Below, one piece after another: positions 8,969-17,530 of a stretch of 64,000 nt of DNA. The notes below the pieces were generated by a model. That model searched no databases, was not told the origin of the DNA, and saw only the letters and a list, made by a program, of their open reading frames with translations. Within the stretch, counting starts at the first letter, position 1, and each line of letters opens with the position of its first letter. The stretch spans positions 186,001-250,000 of the forward strand of contig NZ_OX366349.1 in NCBI RefSeq assembly GCF_947250775.1, in the 5' to 3' direction. The DNA comes from Wolbachia endosymbiont (group A) of Rhinocyllus conicus (GTDB lineage Bacteria > Pseudomonadota > Alphaproteobacteria > Rickettsiales > Anaplasmataceae). A program made the translations under genes and the position numbers.

Positions 8969-11252
8969 TGCTGGTTCAGAGGTTTATAGCCAAACTCTTG
9001 CTCATGAACTAGCAAATAACAATGAGGTACAAGTATTTACTAGGTATGAAAATAGCTTTTTACCTGATTTTTATTACACTACAGTCCTAGATAGTAGTGA
9101 CTCTCGAATCTTACTGCATTTAATTAATATACCCACAGCTAAATATCGTTACAAATTTATCAATGAAGAAGTAGATATACAATTTAAAAGAGTAATAGAT
9201 AACTTTCAGCCAGATCTTATACATTTTGGTCATCTTAATCATCTATCAATTACTTTACCAGAAATTGCTTTTAAAGACAATATACCTACAATTTTTACGC
9301 TACATGACTTTTGGTTAATGTGTCCAAGAGGAAGGTTTATTCAACGCAATTCTGAAGATTTGTTACGGCTTTGTGATGGACAAAAGGATCAAAAATGTGC
9401 AACCCAATGTTACAAAGGATATTTTACAGGAGATAAAGAATTCCTGAATTTAGACATAAATTATTGGGAACAATGGGTTGCAACTAGAATGAAGCACACA
9501 AGGAAAATAATAGACTATATAGATTACTTTATTTCCCCATCGAAATTCTTGATGGATAAATTTACTCAGGATTTTTATGTTCCGATAAACAAAATTTCTT
9601 ATCTTGATTATGGTTTTGATCTCAATCGTCTTAAGAATAGAAATAGAGCACAAGAAAAAGAGTTTATTTTCGGTTATATTGGTACTCATACTCCCGAAAA
9701 AGGTGTTAATCTATTATTGAAAGCTTTTTCTCACTTATCATCTAAAGCAAAACTTAGAATTTGGGGAGCAGCAAGAGAAGAAACTAAAGCTTTAAAAGCG
9801 ATTGCCGATCAGTTTTCACCTGTTGTTAAAGAAAGAATAGAATGGATGGGAAGTTATGATAATAAGAATATAGTTACTGACGTATTTAATAAAGTCGATG
9901 CAATAGTCATTCCTTCAATTTGGGGTGAAAATTCACCGTTAGTAATACATGAAGCACAGCAACTTAGAATACCAGTTATAACAGCCGATTATGGTGGCAT
10001 GGCAGAATATGTAAGAGATGGACTATTATTTAAGCACAGAGATGCAAGTAGTTTGTCAGAAAAAATGCAAGTCCTATCTACAAATCAGGAGTTATACAAT
10101 AAACTTACCCAAAAAGGCTATCCTTATACTGAAAATGGAAATATACCTTCTATAAGTGAGCATACTGAAAAACTTAACAAGATTTACCGTAATGCTATTG
10201 AAAAGAAAGGCAAATCAGTAGCTGTTAAACCCGGTCCTTGGAGAATTACTTTTGATACTAATCCAGATTACTGCAATTTTGCTTGTATAATGTGCGAATG
10301 TTTTTCACCATACAGCAAAGTTAAAGAAGAAAAGAAAGCTAAAGGAATAAAACCTAAGATACTGTCGATAGAAACTATCAGAAAAGTAATTAAGGAAGCA
10401 GCTGGCACACCTTTAAGGGAAATCATTCCTTCTACTATGGGTGAGCCTTTAATGTATAAAAGCTTTGATGAAATAATCAATTTGTGCCATGAGTTCGGCC
10501 TTAAGCTTAACCTCACAACCAATGGTTCTTTTCCTATTAAAGGAGCTAGAAAATGGGCTGAACTATTGGTACCAATTTTATCTGATGTTAAGATTTCCTG
10601 GAATGGGGCAACTAAAGAAACTCATGAAAGAATCATGAAAGGTTCAAAATGGGAAGTAGTGACAGAAAATTTAAAAACTTTCCTTGAAGTTAGAGATAAA
10701 TACTTTAGCGATACAGGTGAAAGGTGTACCGTTACTTTACAATTAACATTTTTGGAAAGTAATTTACATGAACTCTATGACATAGTTAAGATGGCCATAA
10801 AAAACGGCATAGATAGAGTTAAAGGACATCATCTTTGGGCACATTTTGAGGAAATTAAGGATCTATCTATGAGAAGAGATGAGTTAGCAATTAGTAGATG
10901 GAACACGGAGGTGAGAAGGTTATACGAACTTAGAGATAATATTCTATTGCCAAATGGTAAAAAGATAAAATTGGAAAATTTCACAATCCTTTCTCAAGAA
11001 GGTATTAAGGATTTGGCTCCAGGTGGTCAATGCCCATTTTTAGGTAAAGAAGCATGGATAAACAATGAAGGAAAGTTTAGTCCTTGCTGTGCTCCAGATG
11101 AACTCCGTAAGACATTAGGAAATTTTGGTAATGTTAATGAGGTTAAACTCGAGGAAATATGGCAGAGTAGTGAGTACCTAAGCTTACAAAAGAATTATTT
11201 AAATTACAAATTATGCAAAACATGCAACATGAGAAAACCTTTGATCAATTAA
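8925..11252 (+). CDS. GT4 glycosyltransferase fused to a radical SAM/SPASM enzyme
   Basis: A 775-aa two-domain protein. Residues ~1-420 are a GT4/GT-B glycosyltransferase: HGYPPYYSAGSEVYSQTLA at the N-terminus, FGYIGTHTPEKGV, and the donor-sugar motif IPSIWGENSPLVIHEAQ. Residues ~430-775 are a radical SAM enzyme with the CxxxCxxC cluster motif in CNFACIMC. It ends in a SPASM-like region with Cys residues in CPFLGKEAW, PCCAPDE and CKTCNMRKP, which would hold auxiliary Fe-S clusters. One chain would combine sugar transfer with a radical modification. It overlaps both neighbours (44 bases before, 40 after). The two activities are usually separate proteins; product unknown. Confidence 0.85.
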   Translation: MKILKVIHGYPPYYSAGSEVYSQTLAHELANNNEVQVFTRYENSFLPDFYYTTVLDSSDSRILLHLINIPTAKYRYKFINEEVDIQFKRVIDNFQPDLIHFGHLNHLSITLPEIAFKDNIPTIFTLHDFWLMCPRGRFIQRNSEDLLRLCDGQKDQKCATQCYKGYFTGDKEFLNLDINYWEQWVATRMKHTRKIIDYIDYFISPSKFLMDKFTQDFYVPINKISYLDYGFDLNRLKNRNRAQEKEFIFGYIGTHTPEKGVNLLLKAFSHLSSKAKLRIWGAAREETKALKAIADQFSPVVKERIEWMGSYDNKNIVTDVFNKVDAIVIPSIWGENSPLVIHEAQQLRIPVITADYGGMAEYVRDGLLFKHRDASSLSEKMQVLSTNQELYNKLTQKGYPYTENGNIPSISEHTEKLNKIYRNAIEKKGKSVAVKPGPWRITFDTNPDYCNFACIMCECFSPYSKVKEEKKAKGIKPKILSIETIRKVIKEAAGTPLREIIPSTMGEPLMYKSFDEIINLCHEFGLKLNLTTNGSFPIKGARKWAELLVPILSDVKISWNGATKETHERIMKGSKWEVVTENLKTFLEVRDKYFSDTGERCTVTLQLTFLESNLHELYDIVKMAIKNGIDRVKGHHLWAHFEEIKDLSMRRDELAISRWNTEVRRLYELRDNILLPNGKKIKLENFTILSQEGIKDLAPGGQCPFLGKEAWINNEGKFSPCCAPDELRKTLGNFGNVNEVKLEEIWQSSEYLSLQKNYLNYKLCKTCNMRKPLIN

Positions 11253-12889
11253 TCAAAGATAATTTTAAATCTATTAAAATTTCACCGTGTGAGAGCTTTC
11301 ACGAGTTGCTAGGAAATCCTTTATATGAAAATAGGTTTATAAAGGTTGGTAAATTTCATGAGCCCGGTCTTGCACCGGTTTATGATCAGACAGGTGCTTA
11401 TCATATCAATGTAAGAGGAGAAGCAGTTTATCATAATAGATTTCTGAAAACTTTTGGATTCTACTTTAATAGAGCAGCCGTAGAAGATGATACAGGGTGT
11501 TACCATATTGATCCATCTGGATGTAGAGTATACAAACAGTCTTATCAATGGATTGGAAATTATCAGGAAGATGCTTGTGTAGTTAGAAGACATGATAAAT
11601 GTTTTCATATTAATTTAAATGGCAACAGAATTTATCAGGAGGAATATGATTATGTTGGAGATTTTAAGGATGGTATCGCTGTAGTCTATAAGGATAGTAA
11701 AGCTACACATATTAATCATCATGGAAAGTTAGTACATAATAAATGGTATAAAAAACTTAATGTTTTTCATAAAGGGTATTCTATTGCAGAAGATCAACAT
11801 GGTTGGTTTCATATAGATATTAATGGTGATCCTGTTTACCAGCAGAGATTTAAAATGGTAGAAGCATTTTATAATGGGATGGCAAAAGTTGAAACTTTTG
11901 AAGGTGTGTTAGGACAAATCGATATTACCGGAAATGTAAAGTTTAGTATTTTTGATTTAGGTAAAGAATCTCAAGTGCATAGGATTTCTGCAGAACTTTC
12001 AGCCTTTTGGAAAACTTACCTAACAAGCGTTGCTATTGAACTTGATTTGTTAAATATTTTACCTGCAACTACGCCAGTTTTATCTAAAAAGTTAAACATT
12101 ATCGTACCAAATCTAGAAAGGCTGTTAAGGGCGTTGTGGGAAATAGGGTTTATTGATTACGATAAGGACAAGGACTTATGGCAACTATCATCAAAAGGTA
12201 AGTGTTTTAAGGGAATACCATTTTTGCCAAAAGCAGCAACGATGTGGGCAAGAGTTGCCGCTGAAAAGAATTGGTTAAATATTGCCGATATACTAAAACA
12301 GAAGTCAATCTCTTCATTTGAATCTTTTAAGGAAAGAGAAGCATCAGAAAATAAGAAAATAGCGTTTTACCAAGCATTGCTAGGATATTCTAGGTTTGAT
12401 ACTAAAGAGTTTAATTCTAGAATTAATATAGATGATGCTAAGAATATATTGCTATTTGGTGTACACTCTTTATTTCTTGCTTATTCTGATATACACAATA
12501 AAGGTTCTATAGGCCTATATAACGAACATAAAGTACCAAGACAGTTAGTAGAAAATTTAAAAGTCAAACTTATAACTCAGGAAGAACTATCAGTTACAAA
12601 TTATGAATTAGGTGTCTTTTGCCGCTTTCTACAGCACTATGATGATGATAAAGTATTGTCTTATTTAAAATTGGTCAAAGGAATATCTCGTATTTTATTG
12701 ATAGAAACTATTTTAGATTACCGCTCTCCAACTGGAGGCTCTGTAGATATTAATGTAATGGTTGAAACAGGAGGTAAACTAAGAACATTAAGCGATTGGG
12801 AAAAAATATTAAAACAAGTAAAAGGATTCAAAATTTTTGCTGTTGTGCCTTTAACAGATTACTTATCAGTCATTGATGTCAGGTATTAA
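11213..12889 (+). CDS. WG-repeat protein fused to an O-methyltransferase-like domain
   Basis: A 558-aa protein. Residues ~30-245 hold about six degenerate WG-like repeats with a period near 37 aa (pattern 'F..G.A.V....G.YHI...G..VY..R'). Residues ~260-345 look like the dimerisation/winged-helix region of family-2 O-methyltransferases. The C-terminus has LLIETILDYRSPTGGSVDIN and TGGKLRTLSDWEKIL, typical of that family. The glycine-rich SAM loop expected at about residue 405 reads ILLFGVHSLFLAYSD and lacks the usual GxGxG, so catalysis is doubtful. It overlaps the previous gene by 40 and the next by 17 bases. Role in the operon is inferred. Confidence 0.75.
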   Translation: MQNMQHEKTFDQLIKDNFKSIKISPCESFHELLGNPLYENRFIKVGKFHEPGLAPVYDQTGAYHINVRGEAVYHNRFLKTFGFYFNRAAVEDDTGCYHIDPSGCRVYKQSYQWIGNYQEDACVVRRHDKCFHINLNGNRIYQEEYDYVGDFKDGIAVVYKDSKATHINHHGKLVHNKWYKKLNVFHKGYSIAEDQHGWFHIDINGDPVYQQRFKMVEAFYNGMAKVETFEGVLGQIDITGNVKFSIFDLGKESQVHRISAELSAFWKTYLTSVAIELDLLNILPATTPVLSKKLNIIVPNLERLLRALWEIGFIDYDKDKDLWQLSSKGKCFKGIPFLPKAATMWARVAAEKNWLNIADILKQKSISSFESFKEREASENKKIAFYQALLGYSRFDTKEFNSRINIDDAKNILLFGVHSLFLAYSDIHNKGSIGLYNEHKVPRQLVENLKVKLITQEELSVTNYELGVFCRFLQHYDDDKVLSYLKLVKGISRILLIETILDYRSPTGGSVDINVMVETGGKLRTLSDWEKILKQVKGFKIFAVVPLTDYLSVIDVRY

Positions 12890-13883
12890 TCATATGGAAA
12901 TACTACAAAAAAATGGTTTTTTTATTATCAAAAATCTGGTTCCTTTAAAGCTAATAACTCAGTCTTTAAGTGATATAACAAATAAGATATCAGAGCTATC
13001 CCAAGAACTAAGTGTTTCAACTTCTGACTACTTAAACTGTACCGGCAGATGGGGCACGTCATCTCAAGTAACTAGAATTATCTCTCAAGCATTAGATGAA
13101 ATTATTAAAAATTACCTTGAAAAGTCACTTCAGTGTCAGATACTGCAGAAAAAATCAAATGTTATATGTAAAACTGCTGATTTAATAGATGCAGTTCCCT
13201 TCCACCAAGACATCTCCTATAGTTTCAATGATCCTTACCACTTTTCTGTTTGGTTAGCTTTGAATAATGTAAGTGAAACTTCAGGTGCACTGCAAATTAT
13301 AGAAAACAGTCATAAATGGGAAATACAGCCTTTAGTTGATTTTTGGTACCCATATTTTTTTGATCAGTACTCAAACAATCGGGAAAATTACAAAATTAAG
13401 TCACTACCTATTTCAGCAGGAGATGGGATAGTTTTTGATTCACGGTTATGGCATGGTAGTGATAAGAATACAGATGCTAAAGATAGATTTGCTTATGTAA
13501 CAAGGTGGATTGTAAAAGATCAAGATCTTCCCTATGTGCCAAAACCTCAGCCTTCAGTTTTTGGTATACTCAATTGTGGTGAGTTAACAGAATCTGTACT
13601 GAGAGAATGCTTGTCATTGTTTGGCTACCAGGAAAGTGTAAAAGCAAAAAACATGGAAGAACTTATCAAGAGCTGGTTAGCCTTTATTACAGACACAACT
13701 ACAAATATTTCTGAGATCGACACTACTGAGGCTAAGCGAGATTTATATAAGCTACTTATTCTGAATCGAGCATCAGCACTACATGATGCTGGAGACATCT
13801 CAGGAAAAATATACAAAAATTTATGGTTTTCACTACTTGTATTTCTCAATAAAAAAGTCAACGTAGTGGAGCTAGCATTATAA
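12873..13883 (+). CDS. phytanoyl-CoA dioxygenase (PhyH)-family Fe(II)/2-oxoglutarate oxygenase
   Basis: A 336-aa protein with the PhyH fold signatures. The iron ligands are H and D in VPFHQDISYSF and the distal H in SRLWHGSDKN, followed by a basic residue in YVTRWIV for 2-oxoglutarate. The stretch SGALQIIENSHK is typical of the family. These enzymes hydroxylate small molecules, including lipids and sugar-linked metabolites. The gene overlaps the previous one by 17 bases and ends immediately before the ABC transporter start. An ATG at 12894 is an alternative start. The substrate is unknown; context suggests modification of the operon's polymer or lipid product. Confidence 0.82.
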   Translation: MMSGINHMEILQKNGFFIIKNLVPLKLITQSLSDITNKISELSQELSVSTSDYLNCTGRWGTSSQVTRIISQALDEIIKNYLEKSLQCQILQKKSNVICKTADLIDAVPFHQDISYSFNDPYHFSVWLALNNVSETSGALQIIENSHKWEIQPLVDFWYPYFFDQYSNNRENYKIKSLPISAGDGIVFDSRLWHGSDKNTDAKDRFAYVTRWIVKDQDLPYVPKPQPSVFGILNCGELTESVLRECLSLFGYQESVKAKNMEELIKSWLAFITDTTTNISEIDTTEAKRDLYKLLILNRASALHDAGDISGKIYKNLWFSLLVFLNKKVNVVELAL

Positions 13884-15659
13884 ATGAACAGAAGTAGAGT
13901 TGATAGCTTCAAATGTGTATTGATGTTCATCTTGAATATAGTATCTAAATTCAAACTTAATGTACTTATAATGTCTTTAGTTGCCCTGGTGGTAGCTGTT
14001 GATTTGTCTTTTAGAAAGTATTTAGTAAAAAATATTCTAGATACAGCTGTAAAATATCAGGAAGGTAATGTAATTGAGAATCTTTTATTACCTGTAAGCG
14101 CTTATCTTGGTATGGCATTACTTATCACTACTGCTTTTAGATTCTATGGCTATTTTGTTGACATTCGAATGTTTACCTTAATGCGTCAAAAGATAGCTGA
14201 TATATCTTTTTGTAGACTACTCCAACAAGACCATTCCTATTATCAGAACAATTTATCTGGAAGCTTAGTACATAAGGTCAGTAGCTTAATGGATAGTGTG
14301 ATAGAGTTAATAAGATTGCTTATAGATTGTTTTTTCGGTTACAGCATAGCATTAGTCTTAGCTATTTATACCTTATCATTAGTAAACATAAAATTTGCAA
14401 TCGCTACATTCACTTGGGTAAGCATTTTTATTTTAGTATCGATTTTCAGCTTTCGTGTACTTACTGAACTAGCTGATAATTACTCTAAACAAAATTCACA
14501 AGTAATAGCTAGTATAGCAGATAGTATTTTAAATGTTATATCAGTAAGGCTATTTTCTCAGCAAGCACATGAGAGACACAAATTTTTTCAAATATGCAAG
14601 AAAAGAACTATTGCAGAGAGAAAATTACAATGGGCATACTTTTGTCTTTGGTTTATATATGGCTATTCATTTGATATACTCCAAGCAGTAAACTTGTACT
14701 TTTTAATTTATGACTATCAATTGAACAAGATCGCAATAGGAGATATAGCTCTTGTACTTGGAATTAATATATCGATTATAGAGTTTCTTAACCATCTAAC
14801 TAGGAATCTTACGCAATTTTCTACTCATTTCGGCAAAGTTTCAGATGCATTGCCAATCTTAACTACCGTACCAGAAATTCAAGATAAGAAAAATGCTAAA
14901 GAATTAAATTTATTAAGTGGAAAAATAACGTTTAATAATGTTTCTTTTTCTTATGAAGGTCAGGAGTCATTATTTCAAGATTTCTCAGTTACCATTAATC
15001 CTTGCGAAAAAGTAGGTCTAGTTGGTTGTTCTGGAGGTGGTAAATCTACTTTTATAAACTTAATCCTAAGGCTATTTGATGTTAAAAAAGGTAATATACA
15101 GATTGATAATCAAATAGTATCAGAAGTTACACAGAGTTCTTTGAGGCAACAAATATCTGTAATACCTCAAGACCCATTGTTATTTCATGATACTATTTTA
15201 GCAAACATCATATATGGTAGACTTCAATCTACTATCGAAGAAATAATGAGAGCTGCAAAGCTGGCTGGTATTCACGATTTCATTATGACTCTACCAGATC
15301 AATATGGAACTACAGTCGGAGAAAAAGGCATCAAGCTATCTGGAGGAGAAAGACAAAGAATAATAATAGCCAGGGCATTTTTAAAAAACGCTCCAATATT
15401 ATTTCTCGATGAACCAACTAGTCAGTTAGATTCTATAACAGAAAAAACAATTCAAATGAGTTTATTCAAATTGATGAAAAATAAAACTACGATTACTATA
15501 GCACACCGTATTTCTACACTTTTACACATGGACCGAATTCTAGTATTTAACAAAGGAAAAATTGTCCAAGATGGTAAACACGCTGAATTAGTTTCTAAGC
15601 AAGGTCTTTACAAGGAACTTTGGAATGCTCAAATTGGTTGTTTGAATGGCAAAAAATAA
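13884..15659 (+). CDS. ABC exporter, fused membrane and ATPase domains
   Basis: A 591-aa half-transporter of the MsbA/multidrug type. The N-terminal ~330 residues have about six hydrophobic helices. The C-terminal ATPase has Walker A GCSGGGKST, signature LSGGERQR, Walker B ILFLDEPT and the H-loop TIAHR. Such exporters work as dimers in the inner membrane and often flip lipids or export glycoconjugates. It starts at the base after the PhyH stop, and its end overlaps the aldolase gene's longer frame. As the only transporter in the operon it is the natural candidate to move the product. Confidence 0.88.
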   Translation: MNRSRVDSFKCVLMFILNIVSKFKLNVLIMSLVALVVAVDLSFRKYLVKNILDTAVKYQEGNVIENLLLPVSAYLGMALLITTAFRFYGYFVDIRMFTLMRQKIADISFCRLLQQDHSYYQNNLSGSLVHKVSSLMDSVIELIRLLIDCFFGYSIALVLAIYTLSLVNIKFAIATFTWVSIFILVSIFSFRVLTELADNYSKQNSQVIASIADSILNVISVRLFSQQAHERHKFFQICKKRTIAERKLQWAYFCLWFIYGYSFDILQAVNLYFLIYDYQLNKIAIGDIALVLGINISIIEFLNHLTRNLTQFSTHFGKVSDALPILTTVPEIQDKKNAKELNLLSGKITFNNVSFSYEGQESLFQDFSVTINPCEKVGLVGCSGGGKSTFINLILRLFDVKKGNIQIDNQIVSEVTQSSLRQQISVIPQDPLLFHDTILANIIYGRLQSTIEEIMRAAKLAGIHDFIMTLPDQYGTTVGEKGIKLSGGERQRIIIARAFLKNAPILFLDEPTSQLDSITEKTIQMSLFKLMKNKTTITIAHRISTLLHMDRILVFNKGKIVQDGKHAELVSKQGLYKELWNAQIGCLNGKK

Positions 15660-15660
15660 G

Positions 15661-16197
15661 ATGGAAAAAATTATTGATCTGAGAAGTGACACTACAACTC
15701 TGCAGAGCTCCAACGTTATACATGCAATAAGTAATGCAACTGTTGGAGATTTTGCTTATGGTGAAGACAAAAGCTGTAATGACTTATCAGAATATTGCAA
15801 ACAATTATTCAAAGTAGAAGAAGCATTATTTGCAACCAGCGGTATGCTTGCAAATAGATTAGCCATTGCCAGTCAAACAAGTCCTGGTGATGAACTAATA
15901 ACTCATTATAATTATCACGTTAATTTTTTCGATAGCGCAGGCAATGCAAAAGTAAATAATATCGTATTTAATTGTATTAGAAATAATAGCGGAATCTTAG
16001 ATGTTGATGAAGTAGAATATGCTATTAATTCTAAGCCGAGGTATAAAATTTTTGCTCAGGTGAGTCTTGTTTCTATAGAAAATAGTATAAATGGGTTTAA
16101 TGGTAAAATTTATCCTTTTGAAAAACAAGTCGAGTTATATCACTTTTTAAAAGCTCACAATGTAAATCTTCATTTAGACGGTGCAAGAATATTGTAA
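15661..16197 (+). pseudogene. threonine aldolase-type PLP enzyme, truncated by IS110
   Basis: The N-terminal ~178 residues of a beta-eliminating lyase/threonine aldolase family enzyme: IDLRSDTTT at the start, FGEDKS-like YGEDKS, and NLHLDGARIL, the Asp that contacts the PLP pyridine nitrogen. The reading frame ends a few bases later at the left end of an IS110 element, before the catalytic PLP lysine, so the protein cannot be active. Family members are about 340 aa. No continuation is found after the IS. ATG 15661 gives the family's normal N-terminus; a frame start at 15646 would overlap the ABC gene by 14 bases. Confidence 0.85.
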
Positions 16198-16224
16198 GTT
16201 GAAAATGTGATATAAAAGAGGATA

Positions 16225-16412
16225 AGAGGGAAAGATAGCCCTACTCACTATAGGAATAGGACTATCATGGGCGTGTGCGACCGGAAGAATATTGGTACTA
16301 CAACCGTTTAAATCAAGGTACACTAGCCCATCTCTCGATACGTTTGAATAGTTGCTTGGGACATATATATGCACCCGTTTACAATCTTAAATTAACTAAA
16401 ACTATCGAGGTT
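16225..16412 (+). ncRNA. candidate IS110 bridge RNA
   Basis: The ~220 bases before the IS110 transposase are non-coding and structured. A hairpin pairs 16234-16241 with 16259-16266 (GATAGCCC/GGACTATC, one mismatch). Immediately after it, ATGGGC at 16267-16272 pairs with GCCCAT at 16326-16331, with an adjacent GTG/CAC pairing, enclosing a ~45-base internal loop. A 5' stem-loop followed by a large closed internal loop is the layout known for IS110 bridge RNAs, whose loops pair with target and donor DNA. Folding by eye only; ends unknown. Confidence 0.45.
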
Positions 16413-16416
16413 TATT

Positions 16417-17364
16417 ATGGTTACATCTTATCAAAATTTTATTGGCATTGACATCGGAAAATTTAAAAATGTCGTTGCAATTCACAAACAGAAGAACGCT
16501 GTCAAATTTGACAATGATTCTGATGGTTGGCAACAATTATTTCAAAAGTTTTCAGATATTCTACCTAATTCTTTAGTAACTTTGGAAAACACAGGAAAAT
16601 ATGAGCTTGGTTTGTCACATTTTCTTATTGACAAGAATATTGCAGTACATCGAGCTAATACTCGTAAAGTAAAAAGCTTTATCTTGTCTCACGGAACTGT
16701 AGCAAAGTCTGATAAATCAGATGCGAGGGCTCTTGCTCAATATGGATTTGAACGCCATAGAACTCTCTCTCTATTTGTACCTACATCAAAAGAACAATCA
16801 ACCCTGGTTGCACTTTGTCAACGTCGTGATGACATTACGCAAATGAGAGCTCAGGAAAAGTGTAGACTGGAAGCTCCTGAAAATGATCATATAAAGAAAA
16901 GTTGTCAGAAGACCATTGAATTTTTCGATAGTCAAATAAACGAACTCAATGATACTATACAAAAAATTATTGATGGAAGCCATGAACTACAACAACGTCA
17001 AAAAATCCTTAAAACAGTTTCTGGAATAGGTAAAAAGTTATCACAAGATTTTCTGTGTTTAATGCCAGAGCTTGGTTACTTAAGTAGAAAAGAAGTAGCA
17101 AGTCTTGCCGGAGTTGCACCTCATCCTAGGGAAAGTGGTAAAACTGTTGGTTACCGAAGGATTATAGGAGGTAGAAGTAATGTTCGTTCAAAGCTCTTTA
17201 CATCTGCCATGTCTGCTGCAAGGTCCAAATCTGCACTTGGCACCTTTTATTCCAAGCTTGTTGAAAGTGGTAAGAAGAAGATGGTAGCTATAACAGCTCT
17301 AATGCGTAAAATTATAGTAATTGCTAATGCAAGGCTTAAAGAGGCAATTAATTTGAATGTTTAA
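16417..17364 (+). CDS. IS110-family DEDD transposase
   Basis: A 315-aa transposase. The N-terminal RuvC-like half shows acidic residues in GIDIGKFKN, VTLENTGKYE and KSDKSDARALAQYG. The C-terminal Transposase_20 half has VSGIGKKL, SLAGVAPHPRESGKTVGYRR and the region FTSAMSAARSKS that should hold the catalytic serine. Length is slightly short but all blocks are present and the frame is intact, so it is probably active or recently active. ATG 16417 follows a weak GAGG site. Nothing in it resembles the second, dead IS110 at 28.3-29.2 kb beyond family level. Confidence 0.88.
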   Translation: MVTSYQNFIGIDIGKFKNVVAIHKQKNAVKFDNDSDGWQQLFQKFSDILPNSLVTLENTGKYELGLSHFLIDKNIAVHRANTRKVKSFILSHGTVAKSDKSDARALAQYGFERHRTLSLFVPTSKEQSTLVALCQRRDDITQMRAQEKCRLEAPENDHIKKSCQKTIEFFDSQINELNDTIQKIIDGSHELQQRQKILKTVSGIGKKLSQDFLCLMPELGYLSRKEVASLAGVAPHPRESGKTVGYRRIIGGRSNVRSKLFTSAMSAARSKSALGTFYSKLVESGKKKMVAITALMRKIIVIANARLKEAINLNV

Positions 17365-17530
17365 AAATTTACATAGCAGTAATTGAAATGAATATTGTGC
17401 GTCCACACAAACTTAAAGTGCTTGTTCACATAGCTTAAACGGAAATTGTTGCAGTAGCTGTTTGATATAGAATTCTGTTCCTATGACAAACGGGTTTTTA
17501 TTATCTATATGGTTGGGTAAAGTTGCAAAA

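Larger units (their letters stand above)
16198..17380 (+). mobile_element. IS110-family insertion sequence
   Basis: The element comprises a non-coding left region (about 16198-16416), a 315-aa DEDD transposase, and a short right end. It interrupts the threonine aldolase gene. IS110 elements lack long terminal inverted repeats and use a structured left-end RNA, consistent with what is seen. The exact ends are uncertain: the left end should lie where aldolase similarity stops near 16195, and the right end somewhere after 17364. Confidence 0.7.

Noticed and set aside
1..17000. Search for cifA/cifB cytoplasmic-incompatibility genes beside the WO accessory block
   Set aside because: No frame here resembles CifA or a CifB with a nuclease or deubiquitinase domain; the block contains ankyrin and polymer genes only.
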